From positions 1 through 25,232 of the forward strand of contig CAZSMU010000039.1 of the NCBI GenBank assembly GCA_964607915.1: a DNA stretch of 25,232 nucleotides. Direction: 5' to 3'. The translations under genes and the position numbers were made by a program. The notes beneath the pieces are model-generated. The model was not told the DNA's origin and searched no databases. It saw only the letters and a list, made by a program, of their open reading frames with translations. This document shows positions 17,532 through 25,120 of this stretch, in pieces. The stretch comes from JADJPL01 sp964607915 (lineage in GTDB: Bacteria > Bacteroidota > Bacteroidia > Chitinophagales > Saprospiraceae). Each line of letters begins with the position of its first letter. Position 1 is the stretch's first letter.

Positions 17532-18017
17532 ATGACACCCCCTGACATCATCCATACCCTCGAAAAAACCCTGGTTGGCCTGCACCGCACCATGAGCCTG
17601 GCAGACGACCATACCCAGGCCCTGTGGGGCACCTTCATGCCCTTGCGCCAGCAGATCGCCCACCGCTGCCACGACGACCTGTTTTCCCTACAGGTTTACC
17701 CCAGCGGATACTTTGAGGAATTCAACCCTCACCGGCCTTTCGAAAAATGGGCGGCAGTAGAAGTGTCCAACTCGGAACACCTGCCCCAGGGGATGGACGT
17801 TTTCCGGCTCCCGGCCGGCCTCTACGCGGTCTTCCCTCACCAGGGAGCAGAAGATGCCCGCGAGAAATTCCAGTATATCTTCACCGAGTGGCTTCCTCGT
17901 TCCGGTTTCGACCTCGATGAGCGGCCTCACTTCGAACAACTGGGCGCGCAGTACCGCCACGGCTCCCCCGATTCGGAGGAAAGCATCTGGATCCCCGTGC
18001 GGAAGCGGGGGGAATAG
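17532..18017 (+). CDS. GyrI-like / AraC effector-binding-domain protein (stand-alone)
   Basis: The protein is 161 residues, made up entirely of a GyrI-like (AraC_E_bind) domain with no DNA-binding part. Typical stretches are LWGTFMPLRQQI, DLFSLQVYPSGYF, WAAVEVSNSEHLPQGM, LPAGLYAVFPHQG, FQYIFTEWLPRSGF, RPHFEQLG and SEESIWIPV. Stand-alone members bind small hydrophobic or cationic molecules; some relatives inhibit DNA gyrase or hydrolyse toxic compounds. It is the third gene of the debranching-lipoprotein/transporter operon (six bases behind the transporter) and converges with the metallophosphoesterase gene. Its link to sugar use is unclear; a ligand sensor is possible but not shown. Confidence 0.85.
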   Translation: MTPPDIIHTLEKTLVGLHRTMSLADDHTQALWGTFMPLRQQIAHRCHDDLFSLQVYPSGYFEEFNPHRPFEKWAAVEVSNSEHLPQGMDVFRLPAGLYAVFPHQGAEDAREKFQYIFTEWLPRSGFDLDERPHFEQLGAQYRHGSPDSEESIWIPVRKRGE

Positions 18018-18035
18018 AAATTTGTTGCCGTTCGC

Positions 18036-19019
18036 TTACCCGCCGGGAAGGAAGCTAACCTTTAGGTACGCTCCGTTGGCGTTGGCCTGGGTGACGATCT
18101 GGGGCAAACCATCCATCACATCGAGAGACTGGGCGTGGATATGCCCGGCCAGGATTCCCAACAGGTTGGGCGCTGCGCGTACCCTTTCGTAGAATGCCCG
18201 CGTAGCCGGGGAGGGGCCGGATTCCGGCCACCGCTCCCGGCGTTCCAACAAGTAGTTCTTATCCGTTGACGCACCCCAGTCCGGATGCCCACAGCCAAAC
18301 CCGACCGGGCGGCCGGGGGCATACAAGGGGATGTGTACCATCAATACCAGCGGCATACCGCCAGCGATCTCCTTTTCAAAAAACGCCAGTTGCGCTTCCG
18401 TAATCTGGTAATCGGAATTGTCCATCGCGACAAACCGCACCCCGGCAATTTCGCGCACCGCCATCAGAGGATGTTCGTTTTGGTACAGGCGCAGCAGCCT
18501 TTTTTCGATCCAGGTCTCGCGCAGGGAGGCGATAGAGCCCGGCATGCCCTCATAGTGCCAGTCGTGGTTCCCCGCCACGTACAGCCAGGGCAGACCCGCC
18601 TTTTCCAGCTTATCGGCTGCCCATTCTATGGCCGCTTCGGAAGGGAAGCTAAAGATATCGCCGATCAACGCGACCAGCCTGGCCTTTTCCTGGGCTGCCA
18701 GGGCAAGGGTTTTTTCAAAGCAAGCCTCCGGGTGGGTGACCTCCAGCGTCTGAAAATGCCTGGTCTGGTTGTAGGCTTTCGCCATGCGCCCGCTGTAGGA
18801 CTGGTAGGCTACCCCCCTTTCATCGTCCCGAAAGAGATGCGTGTCTGCCAGCATAAATATCGAAAAAGACTCGCGCACACCCGCGTGGTAGAACCGCACG
18901 TGGTGCCCGTCTATCGCAAAAGTGCTTTGCCGCTGCGGGACGGGGGTCGGCATAGCCTTCTTGAAGCCCAGGCCCCCGGAAGCCGCCGCCAGCGAAAGAA
19001 TGAGTTTGCGCCTGTTCAT
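18036..19019 (-). CDS. Exported metallophosphoesterase (calcineurin-like fold)
   Basis: The protein is 327 residues. The N-terminus (MNRRKLILSLAAASGGLGF) looks like a Tat-style or Sec signal, with an Arg-Arg followed by a short hydrophobic segment. All five metallophosphoesterase blocks are present in order: ADTHL (D59, H61), GDIF (D121), GNHDWHY (N151, H152), VHIPLY, and GHIHAQ near the C-terminus. The family uses two metal ions to cleave phosphomono- or diesters; the substrate could be a nucleotide, phospholipid or sugar phosphate. It starts 20 bases after the stop of the M14 carboxypeptidase on the same strand, so the two probably share a transcript. An export signal on both suggests an envelope scavenging role. 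Confidence 0.9.
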   Translation of the reverse strand: MNRRKLILSLAAASGGLGFKKAMPTPVPQRQSTFAIDGHHVRFYHAGVRESFSIFMLADTHLFRDDERGVAYQSYSGRMAKAYNQTRHFQTLEVTHPEACFEKTLALAAQEKARLVALIGDIFSFPSEAAIEWAADKLEKAGLPWLYVAGNHDWHYEGMPGSIASLRETWIEKRLLRLYQNEHPLMAVREIAGVRFVAMDNSDYQITEAQLAFFEKEIAGGMPLVLMVHIPLYAPGRPVGFGCGHPDWGASTDKNYLLERRERWPESGPSPATRAFYERVRAAPNLLGILAGHIHAQSLDVMDGLPQIVTQANANGAYLKVSFLPGG

Positions 19020-19039
19020 CCAATTGCTTTTTGCCCCCC

Positions 19040-21643
19040 TTAACGCGCGGCTGCCTGATAGATAGCGTTGAAAATCAGCTTGTAACTGCCCCGAGGCTGC
19101 CCGCGGAACTGCGGTGGGAAGCTGAACAGCGCCACATCGCCCTTCCCGTAGGGCACCCGCACGAGGCCCGCTTTACCCCGCAGGTAGCGGTCGGCCCCGT
19201 TGGCCCAACCGCTCATGAGCAGGTCTTTGTCGGAAAAGGTGACCACGACATCTACATCCGCTTCCGGGGAACGGGCGATCTTTTCCTCCCCTCCTTCCCC
19301 GCTGTAGTTGCGTTTGAAGACCTCAAACGCACGGCTGTTGTCGTAGTACGCCGCGATTTCAGGCTGCATGCCCAGGGCGAACGGGTGCCGGGTCTGTACG
19401 TTGGCGCGCACCAGCGAGCCGGGGATGAAGAACTGCTGGCTCGACAGCCCGTTGGTGACGTTGCGCACGGGCAGCCCCAGCAACTCAATCGCCAGGTCGC
19501 TGGATTCGTCGAAGGTGATGAGCGTGCCGCCCTTGCGCACGAAATCGGCGAGTTTTTGCACGCCGTCGAGTTCGATGCCGCCGCAGAACTCGTCGGGCAT
19601 AGTGCCCTTTGCATGGCCGTGGAGGATGCTGTTGGGCGACATGGACGGCAAGATGATAGCGTCGTAGCCCGACAGGTCGCCGGTGCGAATCTGCGCGTCG
19701 TGCAGGGTGTCGAAGTCGAAGGCAAACTGCTCGAGTACCCAGCGGGTCCAGCCCTCGTCCATACTGGCGGTCCAGGACTTGTACAGGCCTACCTTCACCG
19801 AGTTCAGCGGCTGGAGGTTCTGCCCCGGAGCCTTGTCGAGCCCGCTGAACTCGAGGCCACTCTGCCGCGCGATATTTTCCACGGCGGCGTCCAGTCCGCT
19901 TTTCGCAGGCACCCAGAAGCTGCCGGCCGGGTAAGCGGCGTTGGTATCCCGCAGGATATGGACCGGATAGCCCGCTTTCAACAATTGGTTGACGGCTTTA
20001 TAGGCGTTGTTTTCTTTGTTGGAAAAAACGAAGCCCGCCGCCCCACTGCGCCGCACCATCCCGCTGCGAACAGGCGCGTAGGCGGGTATCAGGCGGGTCT
20101 GGGCGGCGAAGGCGCTGTCTATGCGCTTCACCTGGACGCCCATCTGCTGCGGCAGGGTCCAGCCGGCAAGGTCGTAGGGCGGCACCGGAGGCCCTCCCGG
20201 ATAGGCCACCTGGTTGGGGTGTACCTGTTTTTCCATAAGATCAATCAGATAGGGCCGGAAGGCCTGGGCGCCGTAGAAGATCACGGAGCCGGCCTCGTAG
20301 GTCTGGCCGTTGGCTTGGAAGGCGGCAGTAGCTTCGTGGGCTTCGAGGCCCCCGCGCTGAAGGATTTCGACCAGGTTGCGCGCCTCGCCCCCATCCCACT
20401 GCGCTTTAGGGATGACGTAGGCAAAAGCCTGTTTCGTGTTTTGGATGGCGTCGCGCCCCATTTTATAGATGTCGTAGAGGAAGGCATCTTTGCGGTCGGC
20501 TGCGAGGTTGAGCACGGCGACAGAAGCCTCGAGTGTGTAGTCCACCGCATCGCGGAAATGGGACTCCCCACCCTCCCAGGGCATGGGGTAGAAGATTTCG
20601 CTGCCATCGGTGCGCAGACCGGCCACGGTAGCCGGCTTTTTCGCGGGGTCGTAGTAGCGCGGGGTCGGGGTCGCATGCGCCGTTTCGGTAAGGATGCCGA
20701 CCATGTTGTGGAAGTAGGGCACGGTGCGCATCCCCCCGTTCCACCACATGCTGAAGTTGGTCGTCGCGATAGCCCCCGGCATGCCCAGCACCGCGAAGCG
20801 GTTGGCCATAGCCGACCCCACCAGGTTGACGCTGGCCGTCACGCCCGGGTGAATGTTGGGGTTGACCGGGCTGCGGAAGGGCGGGATGAAGATGCGCGCC
20901 CATGCCGGCGACGTCTGGTGGTGGTTGTGCACAATCTGCGGGAACCACTCCCGGTAGAGCACCTGGGAGATGACTTTCGTCTCCTGCATATTGTTCATGA
21001 ACCAGTCGCGGTTGTTGTCGTGGCCCACGTACTCCTGGTAGAGCACCGACGGCGAGCTCGTCTCGTAGGGCGTGCCGAGGTATTTGCGGTACCAGGACAC
21101 GACCAGCTCCAGCCCGTCGGGGTTGATGACCGGTACGAGCAGGGTGATGACCTGATCGCGCACCTTCTGCATCTCGGGCGTCTCTTCTGTGGCGATGCGG
21201 GGGGCCAGCTCCGGCGTCATTTGCGCCGGGGCGCGTTCGGTGGCGTGCATGCCCGCGTCAAACCAGACGATGGCTTTGCCTTCGCGCGCCAACTTGCGGG
21301 CTTCCGCTTCCGGTAGGCGCGCCGTGGCGAGGGCAGCGCTGATTTCGCGATACCGGCTCAGGCTTTTGAGGTTTTTCTCCGAGGAGATGAACAACAACTT
21401 GATCGGTCTGCCATGGGTGGACTTGCCGATTTCTATCATCTGGACGCGCTCCGAGGCCGCGTCTAACTTCTCGTAAAATGAAAGCATCTGGCCATAGTCG
21501 GCCATTTTGTAGTCCGCCCCCGGCCGGAACCCGAAGATGTCGTCGGGCTTGGGCACTTGGGCAACAAGCGGAAACTGCAGATAGAAGAACAAAGCCGGTG
21601 CGAACAGCACGGCCAACAGGAAGCGGTTAGGCGTTTTTTTCAT
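19040..21643 (-). CDS. Exported M14 family zinc carboxypeptidase
   Basis: The protein is 867 residues with a signal peptide (hydrophobic core ending PLVAQ near residue 29). The M14 domain spans about 45-380. The zinc site is H133 and E136 (AGMHATERAPAQ) plus H239 (QIVHNHHQ), and the catalytic Glu is probably E320 in GILTETAHATPTP. LLVPVINPDGLELV and VGHDNNRDWFMNN are further family marks. The C-terminal half (about 640-760, VGLYKSWTASMDEGWTRWVLEQF then DAIILPSMSP and FVRKGGTLITFDES) resembles the glutamine-amidotransferase-like domain often fused to large Bacteroidota M14 proteins. It should trim C-terminal residues from peptides in the periplasm or outside. It heads a two-gene unit with the metallophosphoesterase. 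Confidence 0.93.
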   Translation of the reverse strand: MKKTPNRFLLAVLFAPALFFYLQFPLVAQVPKPDDIFGFRPGADYKMADYGQMLSFYEKLDAASERVQMIEIGKSTHGRPIKLLFISSEKNLKSLSRYREISAALATARLPEAEARKLAREGKAIVWFDAGMHATERAPAQMTPELAPRIATEETPEMQKVRDQVITLLVPVINPDGLELVVSWYRKYLGTPYETSSPSVLYQEYVGHDNNRDWFMNNMQETKVISQVLYREWFPQIVHNHHQTSPAWARIFIPPFRSPVNPNIHPGVTASVNLVGSAMANRFAVLGMPGAIATTNFSMWWNGGMRTVPYFHNMVGILTETAHATPTPRYYDPAKKPATVAGLRTDGSEIFYPMPWEGGESHFRDAVDYTLEASVAVLNLAADRKDAFLYDIYKMGRDAIQNTKQAFAYVIPKAQWDGGEARNLVEILQRGGLEAHEATAAFQANGQTYEAGSVIFYGAQAFRPYLIDLMEKQVHPNQVAYPGGPPVPPYDLAGWTLPQQMGVQVKRIDSAFAAQTRLIPAYAPVRSGMVRRSGAAGFVFSNKENNAYKAVNQLLKAGYPVHILRDTNAAYPAGSFWVPAKSGLDAAVENIARQSGLEFSGLDKAPGQNLQPLNSVKVGLYKSWTASMDEGWTRWVLEQFAFDFDTLHDAQIRTGDLSGYDAIILPSMSPNSILHGHAKGTMPDEFCGGIELDGVQKLADFVRKGGTLITFDESSDLAIELLGLPVRNVTNGLSSQQFFIPGSLVRANVQTRHPFALGMQPEIAAYYDNSRAFEVFKRNYSGEGGEEKIARSPEADVDVVVTFSDKDLLMSGWANGADRYLRGKAGLVRVPYGKGDVALFSFPPQFRGQPRGSYKLIFNAIYQAAAR

Positions 21644-21670
21644 GCTTTTCCAGGTTTTGACAGCAAAGGG

Positions 21671-21700
21671 GCAATATAGGAAAAACCGCAGGAAGCCAAA
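21671..21700 (-). promoter_or_regulatory. Possible promoter of the M14 carboxypeptidase operon
   Basis: On the minus strand TTTG (21697-21700) is followed 18 bases later by TATATTGC (21671-21678), a partial match to TAnnTTTG, 28 bases upstream of the ATG at 21643. Spacing and -7 are both slightly off consensus. Confidence 0.35.
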
Positions 21701-21710
21701 GCCCCTCCCC

Positions 21711-21742
21711 CAAAAAACAGAAGCCCGAAAGGGATTTTTTTG
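21711..21742. terminator. Terminator-like structure with flanking A and T tracts
   Basis: A short CCC-GAAA-GGG hairpin (21724-21733) is enclosed by an A-tract on the left and a T-tract on the right, so it can fold in either direction. It lies about 85 bases after the stop of the DOPA-dioxygenase-like gene, before the carboxypeptidase promoter, and may separate the two minus-strand units. Confidence 0.4.
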
Positions 21743-21757
21743 CCCGTAAACAGCAGG

Positions 21758-21785
21758 GTGCGGAGTCAGCGAGGCGGGAACAAAG
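21758..21785 (+). repeat. Short dispersed repeat, copy A
   Basis: This stretch aligns without gaps to 25189-25216, with 23 of 28 identical positions including an exact 10-base core (GTCAGCGAGG at 21765-21774). Both copies are intergenic and in the same orientation. The function is unknown. Confidence 0.5.
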
Positions 21786-21825
21786 TCCTCCGACCGCTAC
21801 CCGGCATTTGCTTTATGACCATCTT

Positions 21826-22722
21826 TCAAGCCCTGTCAATCTTTAGGCTGGTCATGGTCAGGGATCCTGCGAGGGGCTTATCATTATACAGGGTGATGGA
21901 CTCGTTTTTATCCTTCAGGGCAAGGGAGTAGAGCAACGGCAGATAATGCTCGGGAGAAGGAATAGAAAGTTGAAACGCCCTTCCCTGGCTGGAATAGTGG
22001 ATCAGGGATTGATGGTCATCATCCAGGATGAACTGTTTCATCTTTTCGCTCGCTTCAATTGCCCAGTCGAAGGCGTAGGATTCATTTAGCCTCCTCCATT
22101 CCACCAAGCCCAGGTTATGAACCATATTACCGCTACCGATGATCAAGACCCCCTTATCGCGAAGAGATTTCAATTCCCGGGCAAGTTCGTAATGGTATTG
22201 AGGCGTTTGAGAATAATCCAGACTCATTTGAATCACCGGGACATCTGCCTCAGGATAGAGGTGTTTAACCACGCTCCAGGCGCCGTGATCCAAGCCCCAT
22301 TGCTCATCCAGACCTACCTCTGTGCGGGTGATGAGGGCTTTTGTTTCCCTGGCCAGTTCAGGACTGCCCGGAGCTGGGTATTGCACTTCAAAGAGCGCTT
22401 TGGGGAAGCCACCGAAGTCGTGAAGGGTAGCGGGCTTTTCCATAGCCGTAACGAAAGTCCCCCTGGTTTCCCAGTGTGCGCTCACGCACAGGATAGCCTT
22501 TGGCCTGGGAATTTCCTTTCCCATTGCCCTGAAACCCTGAACGAACTCATTTTCTTCAATGGCGTTCATGGGGCTGCCATGGCCCAAAAAGAGCACGGGC
22601 ATTCTTTCGCTGGGCAAAAAAGACTCCGTCCATTTGTTCAATGCGTTCAGTTTCATCACTGTTCCGGTTAATGCTGCCGCAGAGAGCGGCAGCATAGTTT
22701 GCAGGAATTGTTTTCTTTTCAC
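21826..22722 (-). CDS. ygiD: 4,5-DOPA dioxygenase extradiol-like protein (YgiD/LigB family) with N-terminal leader
   Basis: The protein is 298 residues from a GTG start at 22722 (nearest ATG is at 22695). The metal-binding histidines of this family are present: H48 in LFLGHGSP, H83 in VSAHWE, H146 in LDHGAW and H202 in GSGNMVHNL. Family members are zinc- or iron-dependent ring-cleaving dioxygenases of the LigB type; E. coli YgiD opens DOPA, but the natural substrate is usually unknown. The first ~25 residues (MKRKQFLQTMLPLSAAALTG) look like an export leader, absent from E. coli YgiD, so the enzyme may act in the periplasm. The gene stands alone on the minus strand, and a 13-bp inverted repeat lies just upstream. 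Confidence 0.88.
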   Translation of the reverse strand: MKRKQFLQTMLPLSAAALTGTVMKLNALNKWTESFLPSERMPVLFLGHGSPMNAIEENEFVQGFRAMGKEIPRPKAILCVSAHWETRGTFVTAMEKPATLHDFGGFPKALFEVQYPAPGSPELARETKALITRTEVGLDEQWGLDHGAWSVVKHLYPEADVPVIQMSLDYSQTPQYHYELARELKSLRDKGVLIIGSGNMVHNLGLVEWRRLNESYAFDWAIEASEKMKQFILDDDHQSLIHYSSQGRAFQLSIPSPEHYLPLLYSLALKDKNESITLYNDKPLAGSLTMTSLKIDRA

Positions 22723-22753
22723 GGCCTAAGGAAAAAAGTGTACATCTGAATAC

Positions 22754-22800
22754 AATTAGGCAGGTAAATACTTCTGAAAAGATTTTATACCTGCCTAATT
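22754..22800. terminator. 13-bp perfect inverted repeat after the DUF2911 gene
   Basis: AATTAGGCAGGTA (22754-22766) and its exact complement at 22788-22800 are separated by 21 bases. It begins 22 bases past the DUF2911 stop and ends 31 bases before the dioxygenase GTG. It is a plausible stem-loop terminator, though the loop is large and no strong T-run follows; a regulator site upstream of the dioxygenase is an alternative. Confidence 0.5.
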
Positions 22801-22822
22801 TTAATTGAAAACAGCTAAAACT

Positions 22823-23395
22823 TTAGTCCGTAAAGGCAAATGGTAATTCTATCTTGATTTTCTCCCAGGCTACTGAAATTTTACCTTGCTTGTTATCTGA
22901 CATTTCAATGAAATATTGAAGTCGTTCTGTATGATCAACTTTTTTGGGCTTCACCTCGACCCGGATAATATCTTCTTTCTCGTCATATTCAGACGCCAAA
23001 TGTTGTTCCCAGTTCTTATTGATAATCAATGTCCAATTTTTCTTCCCTGGAATAGTAAAAAATGCGTACTTACCAGCAGGTATAGCCTTGCCACCTACTT
23101 CAAAGGATTTCGGCATGACGATGTAAGTTGCATCGTGGGCACCGGTTACCCATACTTCGCCATAGGGAACCAATCCACCCCAAATAACTCGCTGTCGGAC
23201 ACCTGGTGAATGATAGCTGATTTTGATACTGTCGCTATTCACAGCTAATACAGCCATGGAATTGATGCTCTTTTTCGTAGTATCCCTGACCAGGTTTGGA
23301 TTATAGCATATTTCTGTGTTATTCTGAGCAGAAACGAAACTTGACAAGAATAGAAACGTCGCAAAGAGTAAATATTCGATTTTTATTTTAAACAT
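22823..23395 (-). CDS. DUF2911 family exported protein
   Basis: The protein is 190 residues with a signal peptide (LLFATFLFLSSFVSA|Q, about residue 23). The DUF2911 core is complete: IKISYHSPGVRQRVIWGGL, VPYGEVWVTGAHDATYIVM, IPAGKYAFFTIPG, WTLIINKNWEQHLASEYDE and DIIRVEVKPKK. This is a common Bacteroidota envelope protein of unknown function. The DNA is much more AT-rich than the left part of the window and uses A/T-ending codons. It appears to be transcribed alone: a hairpin follows it, and a weak promoter candidate (TTTG 23444-23447, TATATTAC 23414-23421, minus strand, spacer 22) precedes it. Confidence 0.9.
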   Translation of the reverse strand: MFKIKIEYLLFATFLFLSSFVSAQNNTEICYNPNLVRDTTKKSINSMAVLAVNSDSIKISYHSPGVRQRVIWGGLVPYGEVWVTGAHDATYIVMPKSFEVGGKAIPAGKYAFFTIPGKKNWTLIINKNWEQHLASEYDEKEDIIRVEVKPKKVDHTERLQYFIEMSDNKQGKISVAWEKIKIELPFAFTD

Positions 23396-23530
23396 AACAT
23401 ATCTTATTTATTAGTAATATAACTCATCTTACACATCCCCCATCAAAAATCGGGGACAATAGTTTTCGCAGGAGGCACCATGTATCTATCGTCCGGCTTT
23501 TTTGATGGCAATAGAATAGACTTTATGTTT

Positions 23531-23550
23531 GGTTCCTTAAACCGGGAACC
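23531..23550. terminator. Small inverted repeat after the outer-membrane protein gene
   Basis: GGTTCC (23531-23536) and GGAACC (23545-23550) can pair around an eight-base loop. It lies just past the stop of the beta-barrel gene at 23566 (minus strand), in the 170-base gap before DUF2911. It is short and lacks a T-run, so it is only a candidate terminator. Confidence 0.25.
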
Positions 23551-23565
23551 GCTGAACTCATATGG

Positions 23566-24375
23566 TCATTTTTTTAAATTAAAAAAGGTGTAATACAGAT
23601 TGAGATAAAAACCATTTGGAGCAGAACGGATCATAGAACTATACAATTCTTGACGATATGCTACATCTATACGAGCTTGGCTATTGAAAATAAACTGTAT
23701 TGCCGGAACAATGTCAAAATAACTTTTACCATTTTCATTTATGGTTTGTCCTACAAACTCTACCATTAAGTTTATATTGGTTTGTTTAAAATTGGTATAC
23801 TTTTTAGGGTACATCAATCTACCAAAAGAAAGGGTATAATTAGTTGCATTGTTGCCGAAATTACCGGGAAAATCATATTCCGGCCTGTTATCTAATGCTT
23901 TTTCATAGCTCACGGATGTGCTTACAGCTGTCTTTTTTACCAATTTTGTAGCTATAACCCCTGCTTCAAACCCCGTGTTGTGCCCTAATATTTCTATCTG
24001 TTCTTGATGAATATCTGCTCTGTTAAAACTATATCTTCCATAAGCAGCCAATCTGAAATGGCGGTTTAAATCATCCGTAGAATAGAATCGGTATTTAGCG
24101 AGAATACTTCCCCCTTCAGCATACAATTGATTGCTTCTGTTACTAATGAACGCCGAACCACGAAACATTAGGTTTTTAGATAAACCATAAGTTACCTCCG
24201 GCATGAGATGATAGTTGTAGCCTTCTTCAAACTTTTCTTTAAACGAAGACTGCATGACATTGACAGCAAGTGATCTTGCCGTAATATTACTGGCAGGATC
24301 CGTCACGACAAATAACTCCTGACCGTGTATTTTATAAAAACTCGACAGAACGATGATGACTAAAATCCATCTCAT
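23566..24375 (-). CDS. Outer-membrane beta-barrel protein of unknown function, partner of HMA protein
   Basis: The protein is 269 residues. A signal peptide (MRWILVIIVLSSFYKIHGQ) is followed by alternating hydrophobic/polar strands typical of an outer-membrane barrel: MPEVTYGLSKNLMFRGSAFIS, ILAKYRFYS, FRLAAYGRYSFNRA, FEAGVIATKL, AVSTSVSYEKAL, YTLSFGRLMYP, TNINLMVEFVGQT, DIVPAIQFIFNSQARIDVAYRQEL and the terminal FYLNLYYTFFNLKK. I do not recognise a named family. The start codon overlaps the HMA gene stop by four bases (24372-24375), so translation is probably coupled. A role as a metal or metal-complex channel or sensor is inferred only from this neighbour. Confidence 0.85.
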   Translation of the reverse strand: MRWILVIIVLSSFYKIHGQELFVVTDPASNITARSLAVNVMQSSFKEKFEEGYNYHLMPEVTYGLSKNLMFRGSAFISNRSNQLYAEGGSILAKYRFYSTDDLNRHFRLAAYGRYSFNRADIHQEQIEILGHNTGFEAGVIATKLVKKTAVSTSVSYEKALDNRPEYDFPGNFGNNATNYTLSFGRLMYPKKYTNFKQTNINLMVEFVGQTINENGKSYFDIVPAIQFIFNSQARIDVAYRQELYSSMIRSAPNGFYLNLYYTFFNLKK

Positions 24376-24878
24376 TGATTTAAAATTTTAATATGAAAAT
24401 CATTTTCATTATTTTCGGAATAAGTAGCGATGTCTTTGTAAGTGTTAGAAATTTTCTTGAATTCCTTTACCGTTACGTAGCCTTTATCTAAAACCTGAAA
24501 TTTTATTTCGGCTTGTTTTTTAGGCTTACCATCCGTAAGTATATAAATATTTTGGTCAAAAAGTTCAGGTGATGCGGTAGCGATCAGTTCCCCAATAAAA
24601 AAACCCGCATCTTCTACTTTTTCTTTAAATATCCTTGGGTTGATTGTATTCCCCTTCTTTAGGAAAACAATGAATGTGTTTGTATTTAAGTCCGTTTCTA
24701 CCGTATCAACCCCTGAAATAGACTCTAATTGCTTGAATATCGCATTGGAACACATTGAACAAGTTAGACCTGTAGCCCGAAGCTCTATTTTTGATATTTG
24801 AGCATTGCTAATTAATGCCCCCATCAATAGGATTGAAGTGATTGTTAATCGCATTCTATTGAATTTATTGTTTTTCAT
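24372..24878 (-). CDS. Exported heavy-metal-associated (HMA, CxxC) domain protein
   Basis: The protein is 168 residues. A signal peptide (core LTITSILLMGALISNAQ, to about residue 27) is followed by an HMA domain (about 29-100) with GLTCSMCSNAIFKQLESISGV, where Cys40 and Cys43 form the metal-binding pair. VETDLNTNTFIVFLKKG and KEKVEDAGFFIG complete the ferredoxin-like fold. The C-terminal 65 residues are of unknown type (AEIKFQVLDKGYVTVKEF). HMA domains bind Cu(I) or other soft metals; this one should sit in the periplasm or envelope, unlike cytoplasmic chaperones. An alternative start at Met9 is possible. It is the middle gene of a three-ORF unit, 16 bases after the small ORF and overlapping the barrel gene by four. 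Confidence 0.92.
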   Translation of the reverse strand: MKNNKFNRMRLTITSILLMGALISNAQISKIELRATGLTCSMCSNAIFKQLESISGVDTVETDLNTNTFIVFLKKGNTINPRIFKEKVEDAGFFIGELIATASPELFDQNIYILTDGKPKKQAEIKFQVLDKGYVTVKEFKKISNTYKDIATYSENNENDFHIKILNQ

Positions 24879-24894
24879 TTTATGTTTTTTTTAA

Positions 24895-25038
24895 TTATTC
24901 AGAATGATATACGAGCATGATTCCCCTCCTTCGTATCATGGAAGCATCTTCTGTAATGGAAGCGATTCGTCCATCATTACGGTGGTAATTTTGGGGTGAC
25001 ATCCATGTATAGCTTTGTCGAAATCCATAACCAGACAT
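24895..25038 (-). CDS. Small 47-residue ORF leading the HMA/outer-membrane protein operon
   Basis: The ORF starts at ATG 25038 (a longer in-frame start at 25110 lies upstream of the promoter and is rejected). It encodes MSGYGFRQSYTWMSPQNYHR through RRRGIMLVYHSE: no signal peptide, no cysteine, many Tyr/Ser/Arg and three Met near the start, end and middle. It lies about 20 bases downstream of a consensus promoter, and its stop is 16 bases before the HMA start, which is the position expected of either a real small protein or a leader peptide. I do not recognise the family. It could be a genuine small protein, a regulatory leader or a chance ORF in a long 5' UTR. Confidence 0.5.
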   Translation of the reverse strand: MSGYGFRQSYTWMSPQNYHRNDGRIASITEDASMIRRRGIMLVYHSE

Positions 25039-25058
25039 AATATTGTGTTTTTTTGTGT

Positions 25059-25090
25059 CAAAAGTATGGGTTTGTTTGGTATTAATCAAA
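25059..25090 (-). promoter_or_regulatory. Consensus Bacteroidota promoter for small ORF-HMA-OMP operon
   Basis: On the minus strand TTTG (25087-25090) is followed by a 20-base spacer and TACTTTTG (25059-25066). Both halves and the spacing fit the -33/-7 consensus exactly. Transcription would start around 25052-25054, just upstream of ATG 25038. Confidence 0.8.
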
Positions 25091-25120
25091 TAAATTCCCA
25101 GATTAAACATTTTTTTTGAA

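Noticed and set aside
19031..21316. 761-codon open frame on the plus strand opposite the M14 carboxypeptidase
   Set aside because: It mirrors the codon pattern of the real minus-strand gene, is rich in Arg/Gly/His/Val without domains, and the minus strand has a signal peptide and a full zinc-binding set.
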